DNA from: Pseudomonas sp. TH15
Lineage (GTDB): Bacteria > Pseudomonadota > Gammaproteobacteria > Pseudomonadales > Pseudomonadaceae
DNA: 64,000 nt
Assembly (NCBI RefSeq): GCF_016651105.1
Contig: NZ_JAEKEL010000001.1
Span: 1,137,501 to 1,201,500 of the forward strand
Direction of reading: 5' to 3'
The notes below the pieces were generated by a model. It saw only the letters and a program-made list of their open reading frames with translations. It was not told the DNA's origin and did not search any database. Positions 11,865 to 24,200 of this stretch are shown in pieces (position 1 is the first letter of the stretch; every line of letters begins with the position of its first letter). A program made the translations under genes and the position numbers.

Positions 11865-12629
11865 GTGCCATTGTCTTTTGTCGGGCTAACCTTCACCATC
11901 AACCGATTCCCTCCTGCCTACCCTGGATGCCTCGCATTGGCGGTACGTTTCGCGATCCCTCGGATGTTGCGCTGGTTGTGCTGCGCGCTGCTGCTGGCCG
12001 GCGTCATGCTGGGCGGGTTGCATGCCGATTGGGATTTTTCCCTGATCAGCCGTCGTGCCCAGGCGTTGTATGGGCCTTTGGGCGAGGGGCAGCAACGCAT
12101 CGATGCCTGGCAGCATTTGTTGGCTACCCAGAAACAGGTCGGCGAGCTGGAACAGCTCAAAGTGGTCAATCTGTTCTTCAACAAGCAAATGCGCTACGAA
12201 GAAGACATCGACCTGTGGCATCAGGAAGATTACTGGGCAACCCCCATCGAAGCCTTGTGGAAGGGCGCCGGCGACTGCGAAGACTACGCCATCGCCAAGT
12301 ACTTCAGCCTGCGCCATCTCGGTGTTTCCAGTGACAAGCTGCGCATCACCTACGTCAAGGCATTGCGCCTGAACCGGGCGCACATGGTGTTGACCTACTA
12401 TTCGACGCCTGAGGCCATGCCGCTGGTGCTCGACAGCCTGATCAACGAGATCAAGCCGGCCAGCCAGCGAACCGATTTGCTGCCGGTCTACTCTTTCAAT
12501 GCCGAAGGCTTGTACCTGCCTGGCGCCAAGGGCAACAAGAAAGTCGGTGACACCAAGCGCCTGTCCCGTTGGCAGGATGTGTTGAAGAAAATGCAGGCCG
12601 AAGGATTTCCGGTCGAGACGACTAACTAG
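11865..12629 (+). CDS. lapG: LapG periplasmic cysteine protease (adhesin-releasing)
   Basis: A bacterial transglutaminase-like cysteine proteinase that cuts the N-terminus of LapA and so frees cells from the biofilm when c-di-GMP is low. The catalytic triad is visible as C138 (AGDCEDYA), H173 (NRAHMVL) and D190 (LVLDSLI), counted from the GTG at 11865. The start is uncertain: no start has a strong ribosome site, and an ATG at 11964 would give a cleaner export signal (MLRWLCCALLLAGVMLGGLHA) and a mature protein beginning near DWDFS. The gene directly precedes lapD, whose protein binds and holds it in the periplasm. Calcium is needed by characterised LapG proteins. Confidence 0.93.
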   Translation: MPLSFVGLTFTINRFPPAYPGCLALAVRFAIPRMLRWLCCALLLAGVMLGGLHADWDFSLISRRAQALYGPLGEGQQRIDAWQHLLATQKQVGELEQLKVVNLFFNKQMRYEEDIDLWHQEDYWATPIEALWKGAGDCEDYAIAKYFSLRHLGVSSDKLRITYVKALRLNRAHMVLTYYSTPEAMPLVLDSLINEIKPASQRTDLLPVYSFNAEGLYLPGAKGNKKVGDTKRLSRWQDVLKKMQAEGFPVETTN

Positions 12630-12643
12630 GAGCACGCGCTTAG

Positions 12644-14590
12644 ATGTCTTTGTTCAAACAGCTGTTGATCGCTATCTGTCTGTTCCTTGTGGTCGCCTTC
12701 ACCGGCAGCTTCATGGTCAGCCTGGAGAGCTCGCGCACCCAGTACGTCAATCAGTTGCGTTCCCACGCCCAGGACGCGGCCACGGCGCTGGCGCTGTCCC
12801 TGACACCGAACATCGACGACCCGGCGATGGTCGAGTTGCTGGTCAGTTCGATCTTCGACAGCGGCTACTACGCGAGCATCCGTGTGGTTGACCTCAAGAC
12901 TGATAAAACCATCGTCGAGCGCAGCGGTATTCCGGCGGTGAACAACGTGCCGGACTGGTTCATCAAATTGATCGGCCTCGAAGCCGCGGGTGGTGATGCG
13001 CTGGTCAGCCGTGGCTGGGAGCAGGCGGCGCGAGTCGAGGTGGTCAGCCATCCGATGTTTGCCCTGGCCAAGCTTTGGCAGAGCGCGCTGGGTAGCCTGG
13101 GCTGGTTGCTGATCTGTGGCGCGGTGAGTGCGGTGTTGGGTGCGCTGTTGTTGCGCCGGCAATTGAAACCGCTGGACTACATGGTCAAGCAATCCCACGC
13201 CATCGCCCGTCGCGAATTCCTCAGCCTGCCGGAGCTGCCGCGCACACCGGAATTGCGCCGGGTGGTGCAAGCGATGAACCAGATGGTCGAGAAGCTCAAG
13301 GCGCTGTTCCAGGAACAGGCCGAGCGCAGTGAAAAACTGCGCATCGAGTCCTATCAGGACAACCTCACGGGCCTGGCCAACCGACGCTATTTCGAAATGC
13401 AATTGAACGCCCGGGTGAGCAACCCGGAGCAGGCCAGTTCCGGTTATCTGCTGTTGTTGCGGGTCAAGGATCTGGCCGGTTTGAACCAGCGTCTGGGTGG
13501 TCAGCGCACCGATGATTTGTTGAAAGCAGTGGGCGAGCAGTTGTCCCGCGAGTGTGCCAAGTACCCGGAAACCCAGAACCTCGTCACCCGGATTCGCGGT
13601 GGTGAATTCGCCGTGCTGGCGCCGGGACTGGTGCGTGAAGAAGCGCTGCAACTGGCGCAGAACCTCGACAGCGCATTGGCCAGTTTGCATGCGACCGGTG
13701 CGACCGACGTGGCTTCCGTGGCGTCTATCGGGTTGGCGCCATTTGTTCATGGCGACTCGCCGCAAGCGGTGCTCGGGCTGGCGGATCAGGCGCTGGCGCA
13801 GGCCGAAGGTCAGGGCGAACAGAGCTGGGCGTGTCTGGATCACAGTGCTTCGGCCAGTGTCGGCGATGACCATCATGCGTGGCACAAACTGCTGGATAGG
13901 GCGTTGAATCAGCAGCGGTTTGAGTTGTACTTCCAGCCGGTCGTAGCCAGTCAGGACACCGCGCTGGTGCTGCATTACAAAGTGCTGTCGCGATTGATCG
14001 ATGATCAGGGCCAGACCATTCCCGCTGGGCGTTTCCTGCCGTGGCTGGAGCGCTTTGGCTGGACGGCACGACTGGATCGGCTGATGTTGGAATTGGTGCT
14101 TGGGCAAATGGCCGGGCATGAAGAGTCGCTGGCGCTGAACCTGTCTTCGGCGACGCTGGCGGACCCGCAGGCGCTGAATAAAATTTTTGAAATCCTGCGC
14201 CAGCATTCAGATCAGGGTGAGCGGCTGACCCTGGAGATTGGTGAGGAGCAATTGCCGGAGCAAGCGGTGCTGGAACAGTTGACCCGACGCCTGCGCGAGC
14301 TTGGGTTCTCCCTGAGCCTGCAGCGCTTTGGTGGACGGTTCAGCATGATCGGTAACCTGGCGCGACTGGGCTTGGCGTATTTGAAGATTGATGGCAGCTA
14401 CATTCGGGCGATTGATCTGGAAAGTGACAAGCGTTTGTTCATCGAGGCGATTCAGCGAGCAGCGCACAGCATCGATCTGCCGTTGATTGCCGAGCGGGTC
14501 GAGACTGAAGGCGAGTTGTCGGTGATTCGCGAGATGGGGTTGTATGGGGTTCAGGGGCAGTTGTTTGGTGAGCCTAAGCCCTGGCGTTGA
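12644..14590 (+). CDS. lapD: LapD c-di-GMP receptor controlling LapG
   Basis: A 648-residue inner-membrane signalling protein: helix 1 at 5-25, a periplasmic output domain to about 150, helix 2 near 155-175, HAMP, then degenerate GGDEF and EAL domains. Both active sites are broken, as in known LapD: R318-G-G-E-F replaces GGDEF, and K446-V-L-S-R replaces the catalytic E-A-L-L-R. It therefore binds rather than makes or degrades c-di-GMP. When c-di-GMP occupies the EAL domain, the periplasmic domain sequesters LapG and LapA stays on the surface. It starts 14 bases after lapG; aggag overlaps the end of lapG, so the two form one operon. Confidence 0.95.
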   Translation: MSLFKQLLIAICLFLVVAFTGSFMVSLESSRTQYVNQLRSHAQDAATALALSLTPNIDDPAMVELLVSSIFDSGYYASIRVVDLKTDKTIVERSGIPAVNNVPDWFIKLIGLEAAGGDALVSRGWEQAARVEVVSHPMFALAKLWQSALGSLGWLLICGAVSAVLGALLLRRQLKPLDYMVKQSHAIARREFLSLPELPRTPELRRVVQAMNQMVEKLKALFQEQAERSEKLRIESYQDNLTGLANRRYFEMQLNARVSNPEQASSGYLLLLRVKDLAGLNQRLGGQRTDDLLKAVGEQLSRECAKYPETQNLVTRIRGGEFAVLAPGLVREEALQLAQNLDSALASLHATGATDVASVASIGLAPFVHGDSPQAVLGLADQALAQAEGQGEQSWACLDHSASASVGDDHHAWHKLLDRALNQQRFELYFQPVVASQDTALVLHYKVLSRLIDDQGQTIPAGRFLPWLERFGWTARLDRLMLELVLGQMAGHEESLALNLSSATLADPQALNKIFEILRQHSDQGERLTLEIGEEQLPEQAVLEQLTRRLRELGFSLSLQRFGGRFSMIGNLARLGLAYLKIDGSYIRAIDLESDKRLFIEAIQRAAHSIDLPLIAERVETEGELSVIREMGLYGVQGQLFGEPKPWR

Positions 14591-14605
14591 GTCATTGAAA
14601 AACGG

Positions 14606-14781
14606 CCCTCACCCTAGCCCTCTCCCGGAGGGAGAGGGGACTGATTGGGGGATATTCGGGAGATACACCGACGTGAGCAACTTGTTTCGAATCCATAATC
14701 GACTCGGTTTTTCAGGTCGATGTATGACGCCAGACACTTCGGTCAGCTCCCTCTCCCCCGGGAGAGGGCTGGGGTGAGGGG
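14606..14781. repeat. Long inverted repeat downstream of lapD
   Basis: Two imperfect arms of about 38 bases (ccctcaccctagccctctcc... and ...gagagggctggggtgaggg) flank roughly 100 bases of non-coding sequence. This is a widespread intergenic palindrome type of gamma-proteobacteria. It lies between the convergent lapD and small-ORF genes and may serve as a terminator. Confidence 0.75.
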
Positions 14782-14799
14782 CTTTTGATTCTGAGCGGA

Positions 14800-15138
14800 T
14801 CAGATCAACCCTGTCTCTTCATCATCAATCAACTGACTCAACCCGCCCAACGCTTCCCGGGCCTGGGTCCGGTCCATCAGTTTGGCTTGTGCGGCGGCCG
14901 GCAGGTCGGTGACGCGGATCACGCCTTTGCTGGTCAGCACCTGAATCAAGTCGTCGAGTACCCGGATCATTTCCAGGTCGCTCTGCTTAAGCTGTTTGAG
15001 GCTGGTTTCCATCACTTCGTTGGCGTACCAGGCCTGAATTTCGTGATGATCAGCCGGCAGTGTTTCCGTGGCCTCGGCGTAGGCCGCGGCTTCCACGCGC
15101 ACCAATTGACCTTGCGCATCGCGTTGCACGTAAAACAT
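14800..15138 (-). CDS. Small conserved protein between lapD and lapA (function unknown)
   Basis: A 112-residue, soluble, acidic protein starting MFYVQRDAQGQLVRVEAAA. It has a good ribosome site (gaggga) seven bases before the ATG, no signal peptide and no membrane segment. A similar small ORF lies at this place in the lap locus of P. fluorescens Pf0-1; some databases name it a tryptophan-synthase-beta-like protein, which the sequence does not support. It lies downstream of lapA in the same direction, separated by about 145 bases and a hairpin, so it may be expressed apart from the adhesin. Helical periodicity (YANEVMETSLKQLKQSDLEM) suggests a mostly alpha-helical fold. Confidence 0.8.
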   Translation of the reverse strand: MFYVQRDAQGQLVRVEAAAYAEATETLPADHHEIQAWYANEVMETSLKQLKQSDLEMIRVLDDLIQVLTSKGVIRVTDLPAAAQAKLMDRTQAREALGGLSQLIDDEETGLI

Positions 15139-15249
15139 TGAGCATCCCTCAGAAATGGACCGGCGTCATGCTGTCAGCAGCATAGCCAACGCAGGCGAGT
15201 ATGCGGTGCGGCGACGCAATCGTCACCGGTGAGATGGGCGCAAACGTGA

Positions 15250-15276
15250 CGGCCGCCCCAGAAGGGCGGCCGTTTT
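15250..15276. terminator. GC-rich hairpin downstream of lapA
   Basis: A perfect stem cggccgccc/gggcggccg has a five-base loop, followed by a short T-run on the plus strand. It lies 10-35 bases after the lapA stop and probably ends the lapA transcript, although the T-tail in the lapA direction is poor. Confidence 0.55.
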
Positions 15277-15284
15277 ACGTTGGA

Positions 15285-18200
15285 TCAGGTGTTGTTGTGG
15301 TCGACTTTGATGGTTGGGTCACTGCCGGCAATCAACGAGTGAATGTTGGCGGTGGACCAGTTGTTGCCTTCCAGTTTGATCGTCACGTCCGGGGCCGCCG
15401 CCACAGCGTCTGTGGAGTTGAGCTTGCCCGCCGAGCTGACTTGCAGCGACGACACACCATCAACGGTGGTGATCTTCAGGAAGTTGTCGATGGTGCTACC
15501 GGTCTCGCCCTGCAGCAAATCACGCAGGTCGATGCGGTCGCCTTCGCCTGCATTGAAGTCCTTGATCACGTCGTTGCCGGTGTCGCCGGCCTTCCAGACG
15601 AAGGTGTCGGCACCCGCGCCGCCAATCAGGGTGTCGTTGCCCGGACCGCCGATCAGCGTGTCGTTACCGGTGCCGCCGAGCAGGATGTCATTGCCCTTGC
15701 CGCCATCGAGGACGTCGTCGCCACCCTGGCCGAAGAGAATGTCATTGCCTGCGCCGCCGAGCAGCGTGTCGTTGCCGTCATGGGCGCCGGACACGTCGAA
15801 CGCCTGATAGTGCTCGGTGATGAACTGGTGCACGTTGCTGGTGGTGACTTTGCTGACGTCCACGCCGGTTTGCTGGGCGACGAACGCCTGCATGGCCTGG
15901 TAGCCCTCGCCGGCGATGCCGGTGAAGCTCACCAGGTCGCCGAACAGGATGTCATTGCCGTCACCGCCGCTGACCGTGTCGGAACCTGGCAGCGTCGCTT
16001 CGGTGTGACCGATGATCGAGTTGGCCAGGTCTTTCGGGTCGATGTTGGTTTGCGGGTTATTGTCCGAGTCGTATGGTTTCAGGTCGCTGAGGCCCACACC
16101 GCTGTTGATGCCGATGGCGTCGACATGCGACAGACCGTTCAGTATCGCGAAGCTGCTGTTGGCGTTGTCGACGGTGGTCTGGCTGGTACTGTTGCCGCTG
16201 CCCGCCAGGTTCGACAACTCGTAGGTGCCGTCGCCCTGAGCGTGAACGGTGCCCAGGTTGGAGGTGCTCCAGCCCCATTTCGACGTGTACGTCTGCAACT
16301 GCGCCGCACCGTTGCTGCTGATGGTGAAGTAGTGCGTGCTGTCGATGTACGTGCTGAAGGTGTCGCCGGTCTTGTAGTTGCTGGTTTTCACCACATCGTC
16401 GAGCTTCACGCTGCCGTACAGCGTCGGGTTGGTCTGCTCGCCGCTCTGGTAGTAGGTCGGCTGGCCGTCAGTGATGAAGTACGTGAGGTTCTTCGCCCCA
16501 GTGTTAGCCACGGCATCAGCGCTCTGGAACCAGTTGGCCGTGGTTTTGAACACGTCCTCGTAGTTGGTACCGCCGCCGGACGACATCGAGTCCAGGACTG
16601 TCTTGAGGGTAGCCAGCGCATTCGGATCGTTCAGGTTGACCGACACCGACTTGTTGACCTGGGTATCAAAGTCTGCGAGGAAGATGTTCACGGTGCCCGA
16701 GTTGCCGCCCATGCTCTGCTTCAGGGTGTTGAACACCGACGTCAGCGAGTCCTTGGCCGCGCTGATCGACGCCGCGCTCATGCTGCCCGAACTGTCGACC
16801 ATGAAGGCGATGTTGTAGTTGGTGCCCGGCACCACGGTCAGGCCGCCGATGTCGGCGATCATGATGTCGTTGCCGTCGGTGCCGGTGATGGTGTCACTGG
16901 CTGCCGTGGCGGTGATCGCGTTGTACGTCGCCGGGTAAACGGTAACCGGGATCTGCGCCGTGGTGATGGCAGAACCGCCCAGCGCCTCGGTGGAAGTCGA
17001 GGTAACGGTCAGGTTGAACTGGCCGTTGAAGTAGGTCGGCGGGGTGACGGTCAGCGTGCCGAGGTTCCAGCCGGTGACGTTGGCTTCGCCGGCGGTCGCG
17101 GTGGCGGTGAAGGTGTGACCGGCGCCATCGGTAAGGACCGAGCCTGCCGGGATACCGCTGATTTTCACGCTCAGGCTTTCGGAGCCGTCGGTGTCGGTCA
17201 GTGCAGTATTGATCGCGGACAGGTGAACGTTGGTGCCTTCGAAGCCTTCGTTGAGTTTGTAGCCGTCGTAGTAGCCTTCGCCATTGGTGCCGTGCAGGTC
17301 GGAAACCGTCACGCCAGCCGCCGCCAGATCCGCCACGCCGGTGTACAGCGGCACGCCGGCACTGCTCAGGTCGATGGCGGTGCCGCCATTGACCGACAGG
17401 TTGACGTCATAGCTGCCCGGGCCGTTCTGGTTGTGGTGGTAGATGTCCAGGGTGTAGTAGCCGCTGGTGGTCGGGGTGAACGAGCCGCTCAACTGACCGC
17501 CCGCGCCCCACGTGGTGGCCGCGACGTTTTTGCCGCCGACGGTCACCAACAGGCTGTCATCGCCGGTACCGGTGAAGGTGTAGGTTTTGCCGGCTTCGAG
17601 GTAGATCAGGCCGAAGGTTTTCGACGCCGTACCGGCGGCCACGCTGCCGTCGGACTGCACGTTAGTGACGTTGCCGATGGTGTTTGGCGTACCGGCGGCA
17701 TCGATGACCGATTTGAGCGTGGCGGTCGGTGCGCCGCTGCCATCGGTACCGAGGCCCGACAGGCCGGTCCAGACTTCCTTGACCAGTCCGGTGGATTTGA
17801 CGCTGTTGTCCGCAACGTTCAGGGACGGTGCATCGGCGACCGGGGTGATGTCGATTTTCACCGTGCCGGTGTTGCCCAGCAGTTGGCCGTCAGTTGGCTG
17901 GAACTTGATCTGCGCGTAGTCCGCCTGATTGTTGCCCAGGCCAGTGCCACCGTAGCCGTTAGTGCCGGATTCATTGGCATCCGGGGTGAAGCGCAGCTTG
18001 CCAGCGTCGATGTCAGCTTTGGTGACGGTCTGGTTGACGGTGACGTCGGTCCAGGTCGAGCCGTTCAGGTACTGCAACTTGCCGTCGCCCGGCAGGCCGG
18101 TGATTTTCACACCCAGGCTCGCGGCCGGACTGTCGACATCGCTGACGCCGAAGGTCGACCAGCCGAGGATCAGCGGGGTGTCTTCGGTGCCGGTGACGTT

Positions 18201-21200
18201 AACCGGTGCAGCCGTTGGCGCGTCGTTCACGGCCACCACGTTGACGGTGGTGGTCGCGACATTCGAGTAATTGCCGCCATCGGTCACGGTCACGGTGATG
18301 ATCCGTGGCACGGTGCTTGGGTCGTGGCTGCTGTTAGTGAAGCTGATGTTCTTGATCTGCTGCATGTAATCAGCGAGCGTCGCGTTGCCCGACAGGGTCA
18401 GCGTGACAGTGCCATTGGTGCTGTTGGCATTGATGGTGATGCCGTTGACGCTGTTGCCCAGGTTCAGCGCATCGCCGTCCTGACGGTTGGTCAGCACGAT
18501 GGTGGCGCCGGTCAGCATGGTGCTGTCCGGGTCGGTGATTTTCAGGTCGGTGTCGGCAATCGACACACCCTGGCCAGTGGTGCCTTCGGTGAACGTCACC
18601 TTGTAATCGGCACCGGTGGCGCCGCTGGAGTTGTTGGCATCGAGGTCGATGACCGGCGGCGCATCGTTGTCGATGATCGTCGTGCTGACGCTGCCGTTGG
18701 TGGCGCTGACTGCCAGGCTCTCGAAGTTGCCGCCCGTAGCCGAGTCGATCTTGACCACGAAATTTTCAGTGTTTTCGGTGATCTTGTCGTCAAGGGTCGC
18801 CACGTTGAAGGTGGCGGTGCTGGCACCGGCCGGGATTTTCACGGTGTACACGCCGGTGAAGTCTGAACCGTCGGTGGCAGTGCCGCTGTAGACGATTTTC
18901 AGCGTCACGTCGGTTTGCGCCGGGTGCGTCAGGTTGACGGTGTAGCTGGCGGTCTGGCCTTCAGTCACCGAGGTGCTGCCGGTGATGCTGACTTCGGTTT
19001 TATCGATGGTATCGGTGACGTTGGTCACGGCAGGCGTGTTGCTGGTGGCCAGGTTCTCGAAGTTACCACCGGTGGCATTGGTGATCGAGGTGCTGACCTT
19101 GCCGGCGTCGATGTAAACGTCATCGGCCGGAGCCGCGACGGTCACGGTGCCCGTGGTTTTACCGGCATCGATGGTGATCACCGAGCCGTTCGACAAGGTC
19201 ACGGTTACCGGGGTGCCAGCCGCATTGGTCAGGGTTGCGGTGTAGGTGATCTGGCCACCTTCAGCGACGGTGTTGGTTGCGGTCAACGACAGGTTAGTGG
19301 TGTCGATGGTGTCGGTCACAGTGGTGCTGACCGGGGTTTTGTCGGCCACCAGGTTTTCGTAGTTGCCGCCGCTGACGTTGCTGATCGAGTTGGTCAATGG
19401 CGCATGACCGTTGAGCGCGTCGTTCGGTGCAATCGCGGTGACGGTCCCGCTGGTTTTGCCGATGTCGATCGTGATGTTTTGACCATTGGCCAAGGTCACG
19501 ATGACAGGCGAACCGGTGACGGCTGCACCCACGGTGGCGGTGTAGACGACGTTGCCGCCTTCAGCCGCGGTGCCGGTCGCGGTCAGCTTCACGGTCGAGG
19601 TGTCGATGGTGTCGGTGACGTTGGTCACGGCCGCAGCCGGATTGGTCGCCAGGTTCTCGAAGTTGCCACCGGTTGCTTTGGTGATCGTTGCCTGCACGGT
19701 GCCGGCGTCTTTGTACACGTCATCGGCTGGCGCTGGGACGGTCACGGTGCCGGTGGTTTTACCGGCGTCGATGGTGATCACCGAGCCGTTCGACAAGGTC
19801 ACGGTTACCGGGGTGCCAGCCGCATTGGTCAGGGTTGCGGTGTAAGTGATCTGACCACCTTCGGCCACCGAGTTGGTTGCGGTCAACGACAGGTTGGTGG
19901 TGTCGATGGTGTCGGTCACCGTGGTGCTGACCGGGGTTTTGTCGGCCACCAGGTTTTCGTAGTTACCACCGCTCACGTTGGTGATCGAGTTGGTCAGTGG
20001 CGCATGACCATTCAACGCGTCGTTAGGCGCGATGGCGGTCACGGTGCCAGTGGTTTTACCGATGTCGATGGTGATGGTCTGGCCGTTGGCCAAGGTCACG
20101 GTGACCGGCGTGCCAGTCACTGGCTGGCCAACCGTCGCGGTGTAAGTGACGATGCCACCTTCAGCCGCGGATGGATCAGCCTTCAGGGTAACGGTCGAGG
20201 TGTCGATGGTGTCGGTGACGTTGGTCACGGCCGCAGCCGTGCTCGGTACGAGGCTTTCGAAATTGCCGCCGGTCGCGGTGGTAATTGTGGCGCTGACCTT
20301 GCCGGCGTCGATGTAGACGTCATCGGCTGGTGCTGCGACGGTCACGGTTCCCGTGGTTTTACCGGCATCGATGGTGATCACCGAGCCGTTCGACAAGGTC
20401 ACGGTTACCGGGGTGCCAGCCGCGTTGGTCAGTGTTGCGGTGTAAGTGATCTGACCACCTTCGGCCACCGAGTTGGTTGCGGTCAACGACAGGTTGGTGG
20501 TGTCGATGGTGTCGGTCACGGTGGTGCTGACCGGGGTTTTGTCGGCCACCAGGTTTTCGTAGTTGCCGCCGCTGACGTTGCTGATCGAGTTGGTCAATGG
20601 CGCATGACCGTTGAGCGCGTCGTTCGGTGCAATCGCGGTGACGGTCCCGCTGGTTTTGCCGATGTCGATGGTGATGTTTTGGCCGTTGGCCAAGGTCACG
20701 ATGACCGCGCTGCCAGTCACTGGCTGGCCAACCGTCGCGGTGTAGGTGACGGTGCCACCTTCAGCCGCGGATGGATCAGCCTTCAGGGTGACGGTCGAGG
20801 TGTCGATGGTGTCGGTGACGTTGGTCACGGCCGCAGCCGTGCTCGGTACGAGGCTTTCGAAATTGCCGCCGGCCGCGGTGGTAATTGTGGCGCTGACCTT
20901 GCCGGCGTCGAGGTAGACGTCGTCTTTTGGTGCATCGACCGTCACGGTTCCCGTGGTTTTGCCGGCGTCGATGGTGATCACCGAGCCGTTCGACAAGGTC
21001 ACGGTCACCGGGGTGCCGGCCGCGTTGGTCAGGGTTGCGGTGTAAACGATCTGACCACCTTCGGCCACCGAGTTGGTTGCGGTCAACGACAGGTTGGTGG
21101 TGTCGATGGTGTCGGTCACAGTGGTGCTGACCGGGGTTTTGTCGGCCACCAGGTTTTCGTAGTTACCACCGCTCACGTTGGTGATCGAGTTGGTCAGTGG

Positions 21201-24200
21201 CGCATGACCGGTCAGCACATCATTCGGTGCGATGGTGGTTACGGTGCCAGTGGTTTTACCCACTTCGATGGTGATCTGCTGACCATTGGACAAGGTCACT
21301 ACGACAGGCGAGCCAGTCACTGGCGCCCCAACCGTCGCGGTGTAGACGACGTTGCCGCCTTCTGCCGCAGTGCCGGTGGCAGTCAGCTTCACGGTCGAGG
21401 TGTCGATGGTGTCGGTGACGTTGGTCACGGCCGCAGCCGTGCTCGGCACCAGGTTCTCGAAGTTACCGCCAGTGGCCTTGGTGATGGTGGCCTGAACGGT
21501 GCCGGCGTCTTTGTAGACGTCGTCGGCCGGAGCCGGGACGGTCACGGTTCCGGTGGTTTTGCCCGCGTCGATGGTGATCACCGAGCCGTTGCTCAGGGTC
21601 ACGGTCACGGGTGTGCCGGCAGCATTGGTCAGCGTTGCGGTGTAGACGATCGAACCGCCTTCAGCGACGGTGTTAGTTGCGGTCAGCGACAGGTTTGTGG
21701 TGTCGACGGTGTCAGTGACGTTAGTCGAAACCGGGGTTTTGTCGGCCACCAGGTTTTCGTAGTTGCCACCAGTTACGCCCGTGATGGCATTGGTCAGCGG
21801 AGCATGACCGGTCAACGCATCATTCGGCGCCGTGGTAGTTACGGTGCCAGTGGTTTTACCGACTTCGATAGTGATGTTCTGACCATTGGCCAGCGTTACC
21901 ACAACTGGAGAACCGGTAACCGGCGCGCCAACAGTGGCGGTGTAGGTGACGGTGCCACCCTCAGCCGCCGACTCGGTCGCGGTCAGTTTGACGGTAGTCG
22001 TGTCGATGGTATCGGTAACGTTGGTCACCGCCGGAACAGTGCTCGGCACCAGGTTCTCGAAGTTGCCACCAGTGGCAGTCGAAATGGTTGCTTCGACTTT
22101 GCCCGCGTCTTTGTAAACATCGTCAGCCGGAGCAGCAACGGTCACGGTACCGGTGGTTTTTCCCGCATCGATGGTGATCACCGAGCCGTTGCTCAGCGTG
22201 ACGGTCACGGGTGTGCCGGCAGCATTGGTCAGCGTCGCGGTGTAAACAATCGAACCGCCTTCAGCTACGGTATCAGTCGCGCTCAGGCTGAGGGTTGTGG
22301 TGTCTACGGTGTCAGTGACGTTAGTCGAAACCGGGGTTTTGTCGGCGACCAGGTTTTCGTAGTTGCCGCCGCTTACACCAGTAATCGAGTTGGTCAGTGG
22401 CGCATGACCGTTGAGCGCGTCGTTCGGTGCAATCGCGGTGACGGTGCCCGTGGTTTTACCGATATCGATAGTGATGGTCTGGCCGTTGGCCAACGATACG
22501 GTGACCGGCGAGCCGGTCACTGGCTGGCCAACCGTCGCGGTGTAAGTGACGGTGCCACCTTCAGCCGCGGATGGATCAGCCTTCAGGGTGACGGTCGAGG
22601 TGTCGATGGTGTCGGTGACGTTGGTCACGGCCGCAGCCGGATTGGTCACCAGGTTCTCGAAGTTACCGCCAGCGGCATCTTTGACAGTGACTTCAACTTT
22701 GCCGGCGTCTTTATAGACGTCATCGGCCGGAGCTGCGACGGTCACGGAACCGGTGGTTTTACCCGCATCGATGGTGATCACCGAGCCGTTGCTCAGCGTG
22801 ACGGTCACGGGTGTGCCGGCAGCATTGGTCAGCGTCGCGGTGTAAACAATCGAACCGCCTTCAGCTACGGTATCAGTCGCGCTCAGGCTGAGGGTTGTGG
22901 TGTCTACGGTGTCAGTGACGTTAGTCGAAACCGGGGTTTTGTCGGCGACCAGGTTTTCGTAGTTGCCGCCGCTTACACCAGTAATCGAGTTGGTCAGTGG
23001 CGCATGACCGTTGAGCGCGTCGTTCGGTGCAATCGCGGTGACGGTCCCGCTGGTTTTGCCGATGTCGATCGTGATGTTTTGACCATTGGCCAAGGTCACG
23101 ATGACCGCGCTGCCAGTCACAGGCTGGCCAACCGTCGCGGTGTAAGTGACGGTGCCACCTTCAGCGGCAGTCTCGGTTGCGGTCAGTTTGACGATAGTCG
23201 TGTCGATGGTATCGGTAACATTGGTCACCGCAGGAACAGTGCTCGGTACCAGGTTCTCGAAGTTGCCACCCGTGGCCGTCGAAATGGTTGCTTCGACTTT
23301 GCCTGCGTCTTTGTAAACGTCGTCAGCCGGAGCCGGAACAGTCACGGTGCCAGTGGTTTTACCCGCTTCGATGGTGATCACTGCGCCGTTCGACAGAGTC
23401 ACGGTCACTGGCGAACCAGCAGCGTTGGTCAACGTCGCGGTGTAAACAATCGAACCGCCCTCGGCGACCGAGTTCGTAGCGGTCAGCGACAGGTTGGTGG
23501 TGTCGACGGTATCGGTGACAGTGGTCGAAACCGGAGTTTTATCCGCTACGAGATTCTCGTAGTTACCGCCAGTCACGCCAGTGATCGCGTTGGTCAGTGG
23601 CGCGTGACCGGTCAACGCATCATTCGGCGCGGTGGTGGTTACGGTGCCAGTGGTCTTGCCGACTTCGATGGTGATGTTCTGGCCATTGGCCAAAGTCACG
23701 ACGACCGGAGAGCCAGTCACCGGCGCACCAACAGTCGCGGTGTAAGTGACGGTGCCGCCTTCAGCGGCAGTCTCGGTTGCGGTGAGTTTTACCGTCGAGG
23801 TGTCGATGGTATCAGTCACTTCGGTGACGGCCGGAACAGTGCTCGGCACCAGGTTCTCGAAGTTGCCACCAGTGGCCGTCGAAATGGTTGCTTCGACTTT
23901 GCCTGCGTCTTTGTAAACGTCGTCAGCCGGAGCCGGAACAGTCACGGTGCCAGTGGTTTTACCCGCTTCGATGGTGATCACTGCGCCGTTCGACAGAGTC
24001 ACGGTCACTGGCGAACCAGCAGCGTTGGTCAACGTCGCGGTGTAAACAATCGAACCGCCCTCGGCGACCGAGTTCGTAGCGGTCAGCGACAGGTTTGTGG
24101 TGTCTACGGTGTCAGTGACGTTAGTCGAAACCGGGGTTTTGTCGGCGACCAGGTTTTCGTAGTTACCGCCGCTTACACCAGTAATCGAGTTGGTCAGTGG

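Noticed and set aside
12626..14206. 526-codon frame antisense to lapD
   Set aside because: Gln/Arg/His-rich translation typical of antisense frames; LapD is certain.
15201..18866. A 1,221-codon plus-strand frame opposite the lapA 3' end
   Set aside because: Shadow of the high-GC lapA coding frame; the sense strand encodes vWA and RTX domains.
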